DNA from: Halichondria panicea
Lineage: Eukaryota > Porifera > Demospongiae > Suberitida > Halichondriidae
Reading direction: 5' to 3'
NCBI RefSeq assembly: GCF_963675165.1
Contig: NC_087391.1
Span: forward strand, 1,445,001 to 1,509,000
DNA: 64,000 nucleotides
This document shows, one piece after another, positions 44,880 to 55,195 of the stretch (the first letter of the stretch is position 1; each line of letters opens with the position of its first letter). Under the pieces are notes generated by a model that was not told the origin of the DNA, made no database searches, and saw only the letters and a program-made list of their open reading frames with translations. The position numbers and the translations under genes are program-made.

Positions 44880-45408
44880 GCAATGGAACCTCCCTTTTGC
44901 TCAGAATGTTGGAAGAGTCATTAAATTTTACAGTATTAAAGATTACATACCTACATTACACAAAACTTCTGTGTCCGGAACAGCGAAACTGGTCATTACT
45001 GAACTGGACGTTCAAATGGTGGACCTGTACGTCCAGTACATCCGCCCTGTCCAGATTGCCAATAAGACCTCCAAGAGGCTACTAGTCCTCTCTGGTGGAC
45101 ACAACTTCAATAAATTCAATCAAAGATCAAAGCAGATATTCCACCATTTCGGGTTGAAGCTCATTTCGGCTACGAGATCTCGTAAGTTAGCTGCCGCAAC
45201 TAAGCTCGACCCGAAGGACAACAGCCTGATGACTGCCATGCAGGCACCTCTCCCACTCGACAGAAACAGAGGTACTGCACTACCACGCCTTTGCCTCTGC
45301 CTCACACTCTGCAAATGCAGTCGAGATGATACACAAAGCAACAACAAAGGTCAAAGACAAGGAATTCCGGTAATTATTTTCACAGGTAGATTTCTGTTTA
45401 GGTATTAA
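44880..45408 (+). pseudogene. Crypton-type tyrosine recombinase-like remnant, frameshifted
   Basis: Frame 1 reads IKFYSIKDYIPTLHKTSVSG, LYVQYIRPVQI, LLVLSGGHNFNKFNQRSKQI, LKLISATRSRKLAAATKLD. After a one-base shift near 45239 another frame reads RHLSHSTETEVLHYHAFASA and stops at about 45408. The R-K segment, the (R)-H-L-S-H box and the final Y match the catalytic order of tyrosine recombinases as found in Cryptons and related DUF3504-type proteins. The frameshift makes it inactive as read. It lies directly downstream of the interrupted host exon and may be part of that gene or a separate element. Confidence 0.65.
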
Positions 45409-45580
45409 ATTCTGCTCAAGTTGTGAAATTCATAGTTTTCTAATTATTTGCAAGTTGGTTTTAATGAGCATTTTCCCAATTATATACACATTTTTGCAAT
45501 TTTACTCTCCTTCACAAAAATAGCAAAACACGCAAAATAAGATTTGTATACACAACAGCATGTGGCTGGGACGCCTATAC

Positions 45581-45838
45581 CAGGGTTTCATACAGGATTT
45601 TTAGCTAGGAGGGGGAAATGTTTAATTGAGGGGGGTCTCCCGGAAAATTTTTTGAGGAATGGTTATCTGAGGTGCAATTTGGGTTTTTTGTGTGCATAAA
45701 TTTCGTTCTATTAATGAGATTGTAGCATTTTTAAGTAAAAAGTCATACATTTATTATGACATCATTAATTTTTAATAAAGTTTAGCTGGGGGTGGGAAAT
45801 CCCAGGGCGCCCCCCCCTCTGTATGAAACCCTGCCTAC
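45581..45838. mobile_element. MITE with CAGGGTTTCATAC inverted ends (hAT-like style)
   Basis: cagggtttcatac begins and gtatgaaaccctg ends a 258-bp element with no coding capacity. A CAGGG start is common in hAT-superfamily elements, but I see no clear 8-bp target duplication. A diverged, inverted copy lies at 11531-11770. Confidence 0.8.
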
Positions 45839-46515
45839 GGTGTTAAGTGGAGTTGCCTAATTAACTCTTGGAAGCTATATAGAATATAGATGAGTAAGGG
45901 TTGTGACTTGTATATTGACAATTATTGTTGATTTTTTTTATTGTACAGACATACAACCACCACCGCAACAACGAACAACCCCAAGGAGAACTATAATGAA
46001 TTAACTTTACCGGACCACCAATTGTCACAATTATCACTTTACTTGTTGTATATACTTTGTATTCTCGACAGTTATTATGCATGCGTAGGGAGGGGCAGGG
46101 CTTTGGGGGCTGGAGCACCCCTTCCTCTAGTCTGGTGTGGCCTGACTACCCTTCCTTCTTTGAAACCACACCTTTCTGGGGGAAGGGGTGTGGGTAAGAC
46201 CACACGCTTTCCCTGAACCGCTATTAATTCAAGGAATGTTAGTGGAGCACTGGACCATGGGAGACATGTCAGGGTCTACGCACACTGCGCTAGGCAACCG
46301 TGAGTTAGTACATGTACCGTACTGGTGGGTGTTTTAATTCGGTGATTTGGCGGATTTTACCATAATTATAGCTCGGATAACTGGAGAGCTCAGAGAACTG
46401 GAGAGGGCTTGGAAAACTATAGAGAGCTTGGAGAACGGAGAACTGGAGAGCTCGGTAGGATCCCGGGTAACTGTGGTACTTAGACACAGGGGATAAATGC
46501 CATGGGGTAACTCAC

Positions 46516-47348
46516 ATCATAATGACTAGGTATTGAGGCCAAAACGAGAAATTAGAAGATCTGAAAACGGGGACTCCATCGGTGTTGAAGATTACTGATA
46601 TGTTGTTCGGGTTGGACAAAAAATTTAAAGACATTTGTTGCTGATAAACTTTGCCATTAATAAATGTCAGCATAGCTGTTGGTGGTTTTGTTTCGCAATT
46701 TGGAACGACTCAATATCGTTTCCATTACACCATCTCCTAAAATAAATAGTTATTATAGCATGATTATTAAGCACACTATATGTGACTTACGTTCAAGGAT
46801 TGCTTTTAATTGCTGGTCGAGAGGTAATTCAATAAAAGATGACACAGAGTTTAATTGGCTGAGCGAAGCTCCACATACGCATTCTTCACAGTTTGCACCA
46901 TCAGCTACTTCGGTTACGCATTGATTACAAAAGTAGTGAAGAATGGGTTTGTATTCCAGTTCTGGAAATTGCTTCTTAAACTGATAAACGGAACTTAAAC
47001 ACAAGTTAGGTGAGGGGCAGTGTATCTTAACAAGTCAACCAGAGCTTCTTTAGTAATGTTGTGTCGCATAACAAATTTCTGAATAAGGACACTGCTGGCT
47101 GTCACGTTTAGACGTGATCCTTCATAAAGAAGTGTATCAGACCGAGACAATGATAAAATACTGTCTTGGAGCAGAAAGTCCTCATCAACATCTGGCACAT
47201 TGTCCCCTTCAGTCTCGCTTTCTTCAGCATCTACAGCCATATCTATAACAGTACTGCCAACGTAAGAAATAGGTCTCAGCCCCTGCTGCGGATATTCGAT
47301 TCGTTCATGATCACCCTCGCCCTCAGGCTGAGATAAGCTTAGGTCCAC
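46516..47348 (-). pseudogene. CACTA/EnSpm-like (Tnp2-type) transposase remnant
   Basis: The minus strand reads LNVTASSVLIQKFVMRHNIT, KEALVDLLRYTAPH. After a one-base shift near 47000 it reads VYQFKKQFPELEYKPILHYF, C-x-x-C...C-x-x-C zinc-ribbon-like cysteines and SSFIELPLDQQLKAILE with a gtaagt donor (46790). A second exon further on (46757-46516) holds ISVIFNTDGVPVFRSSNFSF then WPQYLVIM, the hallmark of the Tnp2-like CACTA transposases widespread in invertebrates. Frameshifts at both exons and no catalytic C-terminus mean a dead fragment. Confidence 0.75.
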
Positions 47349-47439
47349 AGCTTCACATACTTTACTCTGTACCTTGTGCTTTTGCTTGCTGAACGTGGGC
47401 CAAGTGGGTCATCAAATTTAAATCTTTCATTGTAGCTTG

Positions 47440-47816
47440 CAATCTATCGTAAGATCTCGATTTAAAGCGACGCTTTTTAATAATTACGAAGCCAGAGGTC
47501 GCATCTTTTGGAGGTTGAAAAATTATATTGAAGTCCTGGTGTCGCATATTTAGAGGGTCGGATCTAATTGGAAGTAACTTTACAGAGTCTACTTGCCTCG
47601 ATTTCAGGCCGCTTAAAAACACTGATTTTCCAGTGGGCTACAATCGAGGCTAGGGAGTGGCTACATTTACCTCTATTTAGAACGCGACATTAAAAAATAA
47701 TTGTCAACGCAGCTGTCGCTACTTTTAGAGGTCAGAAAATTGCTGAAGCTCCTGGGTGTCGCATATTTGGAGGGTCGCCTTAAATCGAGGTCTTACGGTA
47801 GCTAGCATTGGATAAA
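47440..47816. mobile_element. MITE with CTACCGTAAGACCTCGATTTAA-type inverted ends
   Basis: The left end tatcgtaagatctcgatttaaagcgac and the right end (inverted) ctaccgtaagacctcgatttaaggcgac bound about 375 bp. Internal inverted similarity continues with gacacc-aggacttc-versus-type words. The minus-strand open frame across the left end is an artefact. Confidence 0.75.
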
Positions 47817-47817
47817 T

Positions 47818-47894
47818 TTGCTCTTTAAATGGAATAAATGCTCATTAGCTAGCTAGCTAGATCTATAGCAAATTTATTCCATTTAAAGAGCAAA
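47818..47894. repeat. Perfect 23-bp hairpin
   Basis: tttgctctttaaatggaataaat and its exact complement are separated by about 30 bases rich in gctagctagctag. It lies just outside the preceding MITE and about 215 bases upstream of the BEN-type gene start. Confidence 0.8.
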
Positions 47895-48108
47895 CACGTG
47901 GTTGTCTTGACACGTGGAATACAGATGCCAGCATACACAAAAAAGGCGCTTGTGTTAGTTTAATAGCCAGCTATCGATAATCTATGATCCAACTACGTAC
48001 CTAGCTAGCCAGCAAGATATACCTACCTACCAAGGCCAAAGATTCGACAGACAACCGTGTTATCGTAACTATAGTTGGCCTCTTGTGCACTAGTCATCAA
48101 CGTGCATC

Positions 48109-48678
48109 ATGAAGAAGTTTGTTCTAGTGAGGTGGCTGGAAGAGGACAGTGTTGGTGTTATGCCAACAAAGGCTGTCCATAAGGAAGATGCTGCTTCCTT
48201 AGTTGTAGGAGCCATGATCAGACTTAAATGGAACTCGACGTTTTATGACGCTGAACTGTTTGGTAAGCTTGCTGTAATGTATACGTAGGCTTAATTAAAC
48301 ATTTGCTATGTATAGGATTGGGTAGGGAAACCATTATTGATTCACTACTGACTTTTTCCATCCAGTTGCTAACACCTGCAGATAAGCATTTTTAAGCCAT
48401 TTTGCTTGGGAGTGATTAGTGGGCATGTCTAATTCTGCTTGTCACTATAATTGGCCTCATGCAGCCCTCCCTACTTAACTCATTCTTTATCAGATTATCA
48501 GATATCGAATGAAGATGTTACTTTTATGCATTACTAGACAACCGACCCCATTTGGTGAAGCTGATGGAGCGTTTCATTTCTATGAGTATCACTAAAGAAG
48601 AAATAATGAGTAGCAATGACTATGAAGAAGATGAACCACCCGCTACAGTAGACTCCACTACTGATATCAGAGTCTAAA
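48109..48678 (+). CDS. BEN-family protein N-terminal exons (short two-exon model)
   Basis: Exon 1 (48109-48262) starts ATG and reads MKKFVLVRWLEEDSVGVMPT, AMIRLKWNSTFYDAELF. This is the N-terminal chromo/Tudor-like module that precedes BEN domains in many invertebrate BEN proteins (V-x-V-x-W-x-(E/D)...VKW-x-x-x-YDAE). The donor is gtaagc. Exon 2, after ttactag (48538), reads NRPHLVKLMERFISMSITKE, EIMSSNDYEEDEPPATVDST and stops at 48678. The stop may be secondary, since a related segment at 54.79 kb reads on into a Lys-rich helix. BEN proteins bind DNA and repress transcription. No TATA box is obvious upstream. Confidence 0.6.
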
Positions 48679-48999
48679 GGGCGAATTGCGGCAGTGATGC
48701 ATGTTCTGTTCCACTGGGAAACGCCCGCCAGTATCCCAATCAAGCAGCACCCAAAGCTCAATCCTTTGCCCTCTCATTACTACTACCTGGCAAGGTGTTG
48801 CACTTCAATGCGTTGAACGAGAAGAGTGGATTAACCGAACAGGACGTAGTTGTTGCTGGTCCGGGAAGGATTGTTCTTGTTGCGCATGCATGAGCCGAGA
48901 AAAGTAATCCCCTGTAACAACAGGGACTGGAAGATGATCGTGGTAATTAAGGATGCTATTTATGTCCGCACAGTATTGGAAATTCTAGTTCCCCACAGT

Positions 49000-50025
49000 T
49001 GGTGGAGGATGGACTCACTGATGATGAAAGGGTATGATTCCCGACAGTTGGTGGAGGGACTCACCGATGATGAAAGGGTATGATTCCCCACAGTTGGTGG
49101 AGGGACCCACTGATGATGAAAGGGTATGATTCCCCACAGTTGGTGGAGGGACTCACTGATGATGAAAGGGTATGATTCCCCACCGTTGGTGGAGGGACTC
49201 ACTGATGATGAAAGGGTATATGATTCCCCACAGTTGGTGGAGGGACTCACTGATGATGAAAGGGTATATGATTCCCCACAGTTGGTGGAGGGACTCACTG
49301 ATGATGAAAGGGTATATGATTCCCCACAGTTGGTGGAGGATGGACTCACTGATGATGAAAAAGTATGATTCCCCACAGTTGGTGGGAGGATGGACTCACT
49401 GATGATGAAAGGGTATGATTCCCCACAGTTGGTGGAGGGACCCACTGATGATGAAAGGGTATGATTCCCCACAGTTGGTGGAGGGACTCACTGATGATGA
49501 AAGGGTATGATTCCCCACCGTTGGTGGAGGGACTCACTGATGATGAAAGGGTATATGATTCCCCACAGTTGGTGGAGGGACTCACTGATGATGAGAGGGT
49601 ATATGATTCCCCACAGTTGGTGGAGGGACTCACTGATGATGAAAGGGTATAATTATGATTCCCCACAGTTGGTAGAGGATGGACTCACTGATGATGAAAA
49701 AGTATGATTCCCCACAGTTGGTGGGAGGATGGACTCACTGATGATGAAAGGGTATGATTCCCCACAGTTGGTGGAGGGACCCACTGATGATGAAAGGGTA
49801 TGATTCCCCACAGTTGGTGGAGGGACTCACTGATGATGAAAGGGTATATGATTCCCCACAGTTGGTGGAGGATGGACTCACTGATGATGAAAGGGTATGA
49901 TTCCGTGGAGGATAGACTCACTGATGATGAAAGGGTCGGTCCAGTTGATGGAGGATAAACTTCACTGATGATGAAAGGTCCCCACAGTTGGTGGGAGGAT
50001 GGACTCACTGATGATGAAAGGGTAT
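49000..50025 (+). repeat. Minisatellite with 46/48-bp unit and about 337-bp higher-order period
   Basis: About 22 units of gattccccacagttggtgga-gggactcactgatgatgaaagggtat. Variant units recur at fixed spacing: gggacccactg at about 49103, 49439 and 49776; the caccgttgg variant at about 49180 and 49515; the aaaaagtatg variant at about 49357 and 49696. So a block of seven units was itself duplicated. The 48-base units keep a DSPQLVEGLTDDERVY frame, and the 46-base units break it. Each unit also contains a good 3' splice-site look-alike (ttccccacag). Confidence 0.95.
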
Positions 50026-50175
50026 TAATATCTCTGTGTGGATCGTGCTTGAGGAAAAAGGGAGCTTATCACCTCTACTGGCTGAAGCATGTCTTTCCTT
50101 CGAATTTGTAGAGCACACTAATACATGCATGCAGAGTTGTCCGAAGTACAAGGATCAAGAGACAAGCTATTCGAG

Positions 50176-50258
50176 CAAATTCACCCGTAAGGGTAAGATA
50201 GCACATCGTGTGAAAGAAATGACCCGGAAGGGTAAGATAGCACATCGTGTGAAAGAAT
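50176..50258 (+). repeat. 36-39-bp tandem duplication
   Basis: acccgtaagggtaagatagcacatcgtgtgaaagaaatg is repeated as acccggaagggtaag... with one change. The short frame reads TRKGKIAHRVKEM twice. It follows the minisatellite. No gene context is clear. Confidence 0.8.
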
Positions 50259-51228
50259 GACATGCTCAAGCTCAAGAAATGACATAAAACTAGTCAGTGC
50301 TTACGAAACTTTGTGGTCCTCGCAGAGCATAATCATAAGTTTTATAGCCAAGTGATAATTAATTGCAGTTTGGTTGATAAACAGCTATTATATAATAGCT
50401 GTATGCTTGTTGGGGGAAATAAGTATTGGAAAAAATCCTTCACAGCCACAACCATCAATATCCCTCAGGAAGTGTATACGCTTCCTTCTGTGGCTAATTG
50501 TACAGCATTCTTTGTTCTGTCCACAAAAGCTGTCACAGAGTTATAGCTAGCAGAGAGAAAGAGACTAAGGTAAAAACCCACATTGTTGGCACTTAATGTG
50601 TCAAAAGTGTGGGATGTGCCCCTAAAAAAATCATAATTATGAAGTACAGCAAGCCCACATTTTACCATAACCATACTTCTATAAACACGGACTAACTTAC
50701 AGAATTTTAAACATAATAGTTTCAGCATAACAGTATAATAGGGGAGAATGAGTTGCTGTGCTTCAAAATGGTGAAGTTTGATATTACAAAAATCCAACTC
50801 GAATTCTTATAAAGTGGGATGCGAGATCTAGCCAACTCCCAACACGTGATCAGCGTCCATTTAGGCACGTACATGTATAGTATATATTCGCTTTAAACGC
50901 AACAGTAAGCCACATCTTTCAGAAAAAAAACATTGGCATGCCTGTCAGCCCACTCTACTACCAAGAGCTCCACAGATCAAAAACAAAGTGTAATTACGCG
51001 ACATTGAGAGGAAATCATTATATAAAAGCCGAATTCTGTGTAGCAACTTCTTAGGATGCGAATTGGAAATAATTATGAAATTAGAATGTGATAACAGCTG
51101 CAATTAACATTATAAATGATTTAGCCAAATCCCATGAACCAGTTGGACGTGCTCCAAGATATTTATGGCTGCTCTGAGAGACGTTCTAGGTATAGCTGAT
51201 CTAAACAAGAAAAGCCATCTTTTCTCAG
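50259..51228. other. No gene seen
   Basis: AT-rich sequence without repeats that I can recognise. Short frames on both strands carry no domain. Confidence 0.5.
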
Positions 51229-51670
51229 CAACCAGGATATCTAGAAGAGCTGCTAGAAGCCAGGAAAGCTGCTCGACATGAAGGGCCACTAATGCGAATC
51301 GAGAGGATAAAGTTCATCCGTCGTGTAGTCGGGGAACCAGAGAGTGTAGCCAAAAGAATGACTTTGGTATTAAAGGTAAGTTAACATTGTTAATTAGTCT
51401 CTTTCTTCAACAGGCCCACCAAGAAATAGATCACCAGTGTTCTTCGCAAACACTGGCAGCTGGTATGAAAGTCAACAACCTCACTGTGGCTGATGTTGCT
51501 TATCCCCTAATTACGAAGAAGGTGAAAAACGTGTTCCAGTTGCAGCTCATTCACGTGCGCAATGGCTGCATCGTACCATATTATCAAGGACAAATCAAAG
51601 AGCATCCATGGAGCAATATTGCCCAGCCGGATACACTGCAACTGATGGTGGAGGGAGCAAATATGAAGTA
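51229..51670 (+). CDS. Two exons of an unrecognised multicopy gene
   Basis: Exon 51229-51375 (acceptor tttctcag, donor gtaagt) reads QPGYLEELLEARKAARHEGP, LMRIERIKFIRRVVGEPESV, AKRMTLVLK. It joins in phase 0 with the next exon (acceptor tcaacag, 51411), which reads AHQEIDHQCSSQTLAAGMKV, NNLTVADVAYPLITKKVKNV, FQLQLIHVRNGC. That exon then runs into the 154-bp triplication. The L-x-LI-x-V-x-NGCI motif recurs at 60.8 kb (LKLIQVSNGCI), so the 60.5-kb segment is a relative. The function is unknown. Confidence 0.5.
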
Positions 51671-52010
51671 ATGAAACAGTTAATGGATTTATTCGGTGAC
51701 GTCCAGCCTGGAGAAAACTGGTCAATCGTACCATATTATCAAGGACAAATCAAAGAGCACCCATGGAACAATATTGTCCAGCCGGATACTCTGCAACTAG
51801 ATGGTGGAGCAAATATGAAGTAATGAAACAGTTAATGGATTTATTCGGTGACATCCAGCCTGGAGAAAACTGGTCAATCGTACCATATTATCAAGGACAA
51901 ATCAAAGAGCACCCATGGAACAATATTGTCCAACCGGATACTCTGCAACTAGATGGTGGAGCAAATATGAAGTATAATGAAACAGTTAATGGATGTATTC
52001 GGTGACGTCC
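51569..52010 (+). repeat. Triplication, 154-bp unit
   Basis: atcgtaccatattatcaaggacaaatc begins each unit at about 51570, 51724 and 51878. The unit length (154) is not a multiple of three, so each copy shifts the frame. Copies are nearly identical, so the event is recent. It damages the reading frame of the exon that it extends. Confidence 0.92.
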
Positions 52011-52228
52011 ACCTGTTATGTTTGATGAAATTGGAGAGCCCAGTACCAGCTATAGACATGGAGCAGTTAATTTTGTTCTACTTTGCTGAGCATCTTACAT
52101 TATACGTGTATCTACCAAGCGCTTTCCAATATAGATCTGCCCTCTCTTGACAGATGCACAGGTCCTCCGAGGGCAATAGTGCATGCGGCAGCCTACCTTT
52201 AACGTGAAGCTGCCCTTGATGCTCCGTA

Positions 52229-52585
52229 TTGGGAGAGAGAGAGCACCCCAGGCGCAAAAAGTTTCTAGTTGCCTTGAACCAAGCACAATACACTGAGTCA
52301 TACTGCGTAATGGACAGGGTTGGCCAGTGTATTGCAAGCTACTTGCATGGAAAGAGAAGGGTGTGCATCGGTTTTCAAGTGGACAAAAAAAGGAGTTTTC
52401 GTGTTGCGAAGAGAGTTCCTTGTCAAATGAAATGCGAGTATACAATAATTATTAAGAAAACTTCTGTCACAGTATATATACGTGTTCATTTTAATCTAGA
52501 ATGTGTACCTTATACAATGTCTGTCGGCAGTGCTTTGACATATCAAGACTTAAAGATTGTTCTAAACAAGCTGCATAAGTACTGA
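52229..52585 (+). CDS. Hypothetical 118-codon open frame
   Basis: It reads YLHGKRRVCIGFQVDKKRSF, KCEYTIIIKKTSVTVYIRVH and LTYQDLKIVLNKLHKY-stop. Composition is plausible for a basic, strand-rich protein, and the frame is longer than chance neighbours. I recognise no family and see no clear promoter or splice partner. It lies within the decaying multicopy region. Confidence 0.3.
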   Translation: MGEREHPRRKKFLVALNQAQYTESYCVMDRVGQCIASYLHGKRRVCIGFQVDKKRSFRVAKRVPCQMKCEYTIIIKKTSVTVYIRVHFNLECVPYTMSVGSALTYQDLKIVLNKLHKY

Positions 52586-52784
52586 CCGATTAAAGGGTGG
52601 ATACTGAAACTCAAACGGAGTTGATGTTATGTACATTGCAAGAAAAAACATGGATTCTGTTTCCGTGCAGAGTAAGTCTACGAATAACATTAATTTCACA
52701 GAATTTAACACCAGCACATGTGAAAGTAATGAAGGTACTACATGGTTACAAACCACATACCTAAATAGTGACGACAAGCGTTTC

Positions 52785-52925
52785 ACTTTCTGCTGATGAA
52801 CCGTGTCACCGTGAAAACATTGGGGAACACTTTTTTAGTGTCATATTGTTTGTAAAAATGGATGTGGTCAGTTGCTAGGCAACGATGATTGTGTCACGAT
52901 ATCTCTGGGGTCTGGTGTAGTATGG
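52785..52925. mobile_element. Fragment of the piggyBac-like element
   Basis: cgtgtcaccgtgaaaacattggggaacact...ttagtgtc and gtcagttgctaggcaacgatgattgtgtcacgatatctctggggtctg match the interior of 20982-21807 (21540-21715). No TTAA ends survive. Confidence 0.7.
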
Positions 52926-53875
52926 TTGCAGATGACTGCCCATCTCCGGGCTCTGATCATGTGTGCAAATTGTGTGCCTGCGCCCAGACCGTGAGTCAAC
53001 GTAGTTTAATCCTGTTGCATTGCGTGGGCGTGGAGTGTTGCCTCATAACTTTCATCATCATAACTTTTTATAACTTATGCCCATGCGCAAGCGATGTATA
53101 CGCCGTCTGTCTGCATTTTGTGCTACAGCTGCATGCTGATGTTCCTTATTCGAGAAAAAACATTTTTCATTAACGGGTACTTTCCCTAAGGGGAAGGTAT
53201 TTCTGACGTTCGATTCTATGAACAAACTGATCGACTATTATGTCGATGTCCTCGAGGCAAAACCCTAGCAACTACTTTTACAAAAGAAAGAGACCAAAAG
53301 GGACCACCCAGAACTGCTGCGAGAACCACCACGGCGAGACCTACAGGAACCACAGGAAAGACAAGGCCCCTGAGGAGAAACTCACGAAGAACTAACCCCA
53401 ACCACATCCCAGTTGACAGACACAATATTTGGATATGTCCGAGGAATATGTGTCTCATGCATTCAAGTATGCTGCCTGTGTCGAGAAAATCCCGAAAAAG
53501 GCCCCGGTATATGTTGATAGGGGAGAGGAGATAGCTAACAATAATGATGTCTAAATTTGTCATCCTGTACACTCACAATAGTGAATCCGTCAGATCTCCC
53601 GCCCCTCGTATCTTCTCTGCATCGGAGACTCCAAGCAGGCGGCTAACAACCCCAGAGTGGTCTGGTCACAGTTGAATAGCTCCTTGTATGCCCTGGCTAA
53701 TCAGAACCAGCGGGGGAGGACGTGCCAACATTGTATGGAGAGTCCTCGGCCCTCCTTCGAATCTGGGAGACTCCCGTCTGAGGCATTCAGATAGGGATAG
53801 GGGCCACTGGGACAGACGCCGGCTTCATGTGGGGACGTTCGGTAACAAAACTAGTTCATAGTAAGCTTCCACTCC

Positions 53876-54440
53876 AATCATTGTTGACAATATGCTATAG
53901 CCACCACCACTGTACTGTAACAAATTATCCCATCTTGATAGATCGTCAGCAAACCCGCTTATTTGGCTGTAAGGTAAGGTCAGTATACAGTGGTTTCCAT
54001 ACCTTTGTGCAAGAGCACTGTAACCATACCCCACGAAAATTACCCGCTATACGGTACTATTTTTCGAAAATAATCCCATCCTACATGCATGTATATGTTA
54101 TACAATGAGACACATTTTCTTTCATACTTAAGTATTGACGTGTTTGGTCTTTCTTAGAAGCTTCATAGCCAGTACATGGATCACCCCCTTTCCCTTTATG
54201 GAGCAGCTGAGAAACAGCGCCACGAAGAGGGTGTTGTGGTCTCCCACTGAAGCTTATCCAAGTGCGTAATGGATGAATCTACGATGATCCAGAGTGCCTA
54301 CCGTTTGTGCATGAGCATGATCACTATACCACCCCACTGGCAGCCTGTGAACGTTTTATGCTTTTGGTAAGAAGGTTCCACCAGACAGCATGTCACCAAA
54401 GGTATGTGCCTGTCTGTATCACATATGCTGTACTCTGGTT
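53876..54440 (+). pseudogene. Decayed copy of the 60.67-61.06 kb exons
   Basis: ttgacaatatgctatagccaccaccactgtactgtaacaaatta and the later stretch cacgaagagggtgttgtggtc...gaagcttatccaagtg...cctgtctgtatcac parallel 60674-61030 with deletions and substitutions. No continuous frame remains. The two copies are in the same orientation. Confidence 0.7.
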
Positions 54441-54449
54441 TAAAGTTGG

Positions 54450-54780
54450 GTGTGCGAGCACTACTGGCTTTCCGACTGGACCATAGCCACTGACTATACT
54501 GACATATGCACTTGTGAAGTCTATACTCCTCCTACTTCTGAAACACACGGCGTGTCATAGCACCTCAGAGACTGTCTGAAGGAAAAGTGTTTTTATGAAT
54601 TTTCTGAGAAAGGGTTAAACAGAACACTATATGTATAGTGTCTATGCCACATGGTTAGTCATCTTGTTACAAAAGACGTTATTTGTATTATCGTGATAAA
54701 GGAAAAAGAATACTTCTGTCTGCTTTGTGCAGAGCTAATAACAGGTTTAATCGATTCGCTACTTAAATAACTCATTGTCT
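54450..54780 (+). pseudogene. Decayed copy of the 62.09-62.46 kb segment
   Basis: From gggtgtgcgagcactactgg through ggcgtgtcatag, gaacactatatgtatagtgt and aaggaaaaagaatacttctgtctgctttgtgcagagctaata it follows 62092-62450. The exon-like core (KEKEYFRLLCAELITGLIDS in the intact copy) is damaged here by small deletions. Confidence 0.75.
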
Positions 54781-54789
54781 ATAATACGT

Positions 54790-55023
54790 ATCTTATACCA
54801 AGATATTGATGCTACCAAAGAAGAGATTATAAAGAGATTATAGGTAGCATGAGCAAGATGAACCACCTGACTCCACTAACACCTAAAAAAATGAAAGTGA
54901 GCTTAATTAAAACCAGTGAAAAAAAATTTGAAAAGTGAAAAAAAAAGAAGAAACCAACTGCCTCTCAAGAAAGGGCAAAGGAGATATTTGCGGCACAGAA
55001 GCTGCGAGCAGAGGTTAAAATCC
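54790..55023 (+). pseudogene. Decayed relative of the BEN-linked exon at 48.54 kb, with a Lys-rich helix
   Basis: gatgctaccaaagaagagatta...gagcaagatgaaccacctga...gactccact parallels 48590-48650 but contains several in-frame stops. It then reads KKPTASQERAKEIFAAQKLR, AEVKIQ up to a gtaagt donor at 55024. It supports the idea that BEN-family N-termini were duplicated in this cluster. Confidence 0.5.
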
Positions 55024-55143
55024 AGTAAGTTATATATAAAAATATTATTAATTTTAACTGAGGGTACATCCACAGCTCACACCAGTGTAACAAATAATGT
55101 CCTTTAAAATTTGATTCACTTTCCAAAAAATGTGTACTTGAAC

Positions 55144-55195
55144 GAATGCCTCTCGCCATGTTTTGCTTTCACTCAAAAACTAGTATAGAATATAG
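55144..55195 (+). repeat. Terminal fragment of element family A
   Basis: gaatgcctctcgccatgttttgctttcactcaaaaact matches one end of the 19285 and 61985 copies. Only about 50 bp are present. Confidence 0.7.

Noticed and set aside
45941-46216. 91-codon frame ending with a P-loop-like GGRGVGKTT
   Set aside because: An isolated GxxGxGKT match at the end of a low-complexity frame, with no following NTPase motifs.
47362-47622. Minus-strand frame with a basic KKRRFKSRSYDR stretch
   Set aside because: It runs across the terminal repeat of the MITE at 47440-47816 and has no splice link to the CACTA remnant.
48960-50008. Long frames on both strands with SSSVSPSTNCGES or DSPQLVEGLTDDERV repeats; also a CRISPR-like look
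   Set aside because: The units are directly adjacent and near-identical without unique spacers, and the genome is eukaryotic. Frames follow from the 46/48-bp periodicity.
52889-53173. 94-codon cysteine-rich frame
   Set aside because: Its start lies within the piggyBac-like fragment and the rest shows no pattern of conserved cysteines.
53216-53572. Minus-strand 118-codon hydrophobic frame (LGLVLREFLLRGLVFPVVPV)
   Set aside because: The opposite strand is an Arg/Thr-rich low-complexity stretch that produces this by composition. No signal or splice context is visible.
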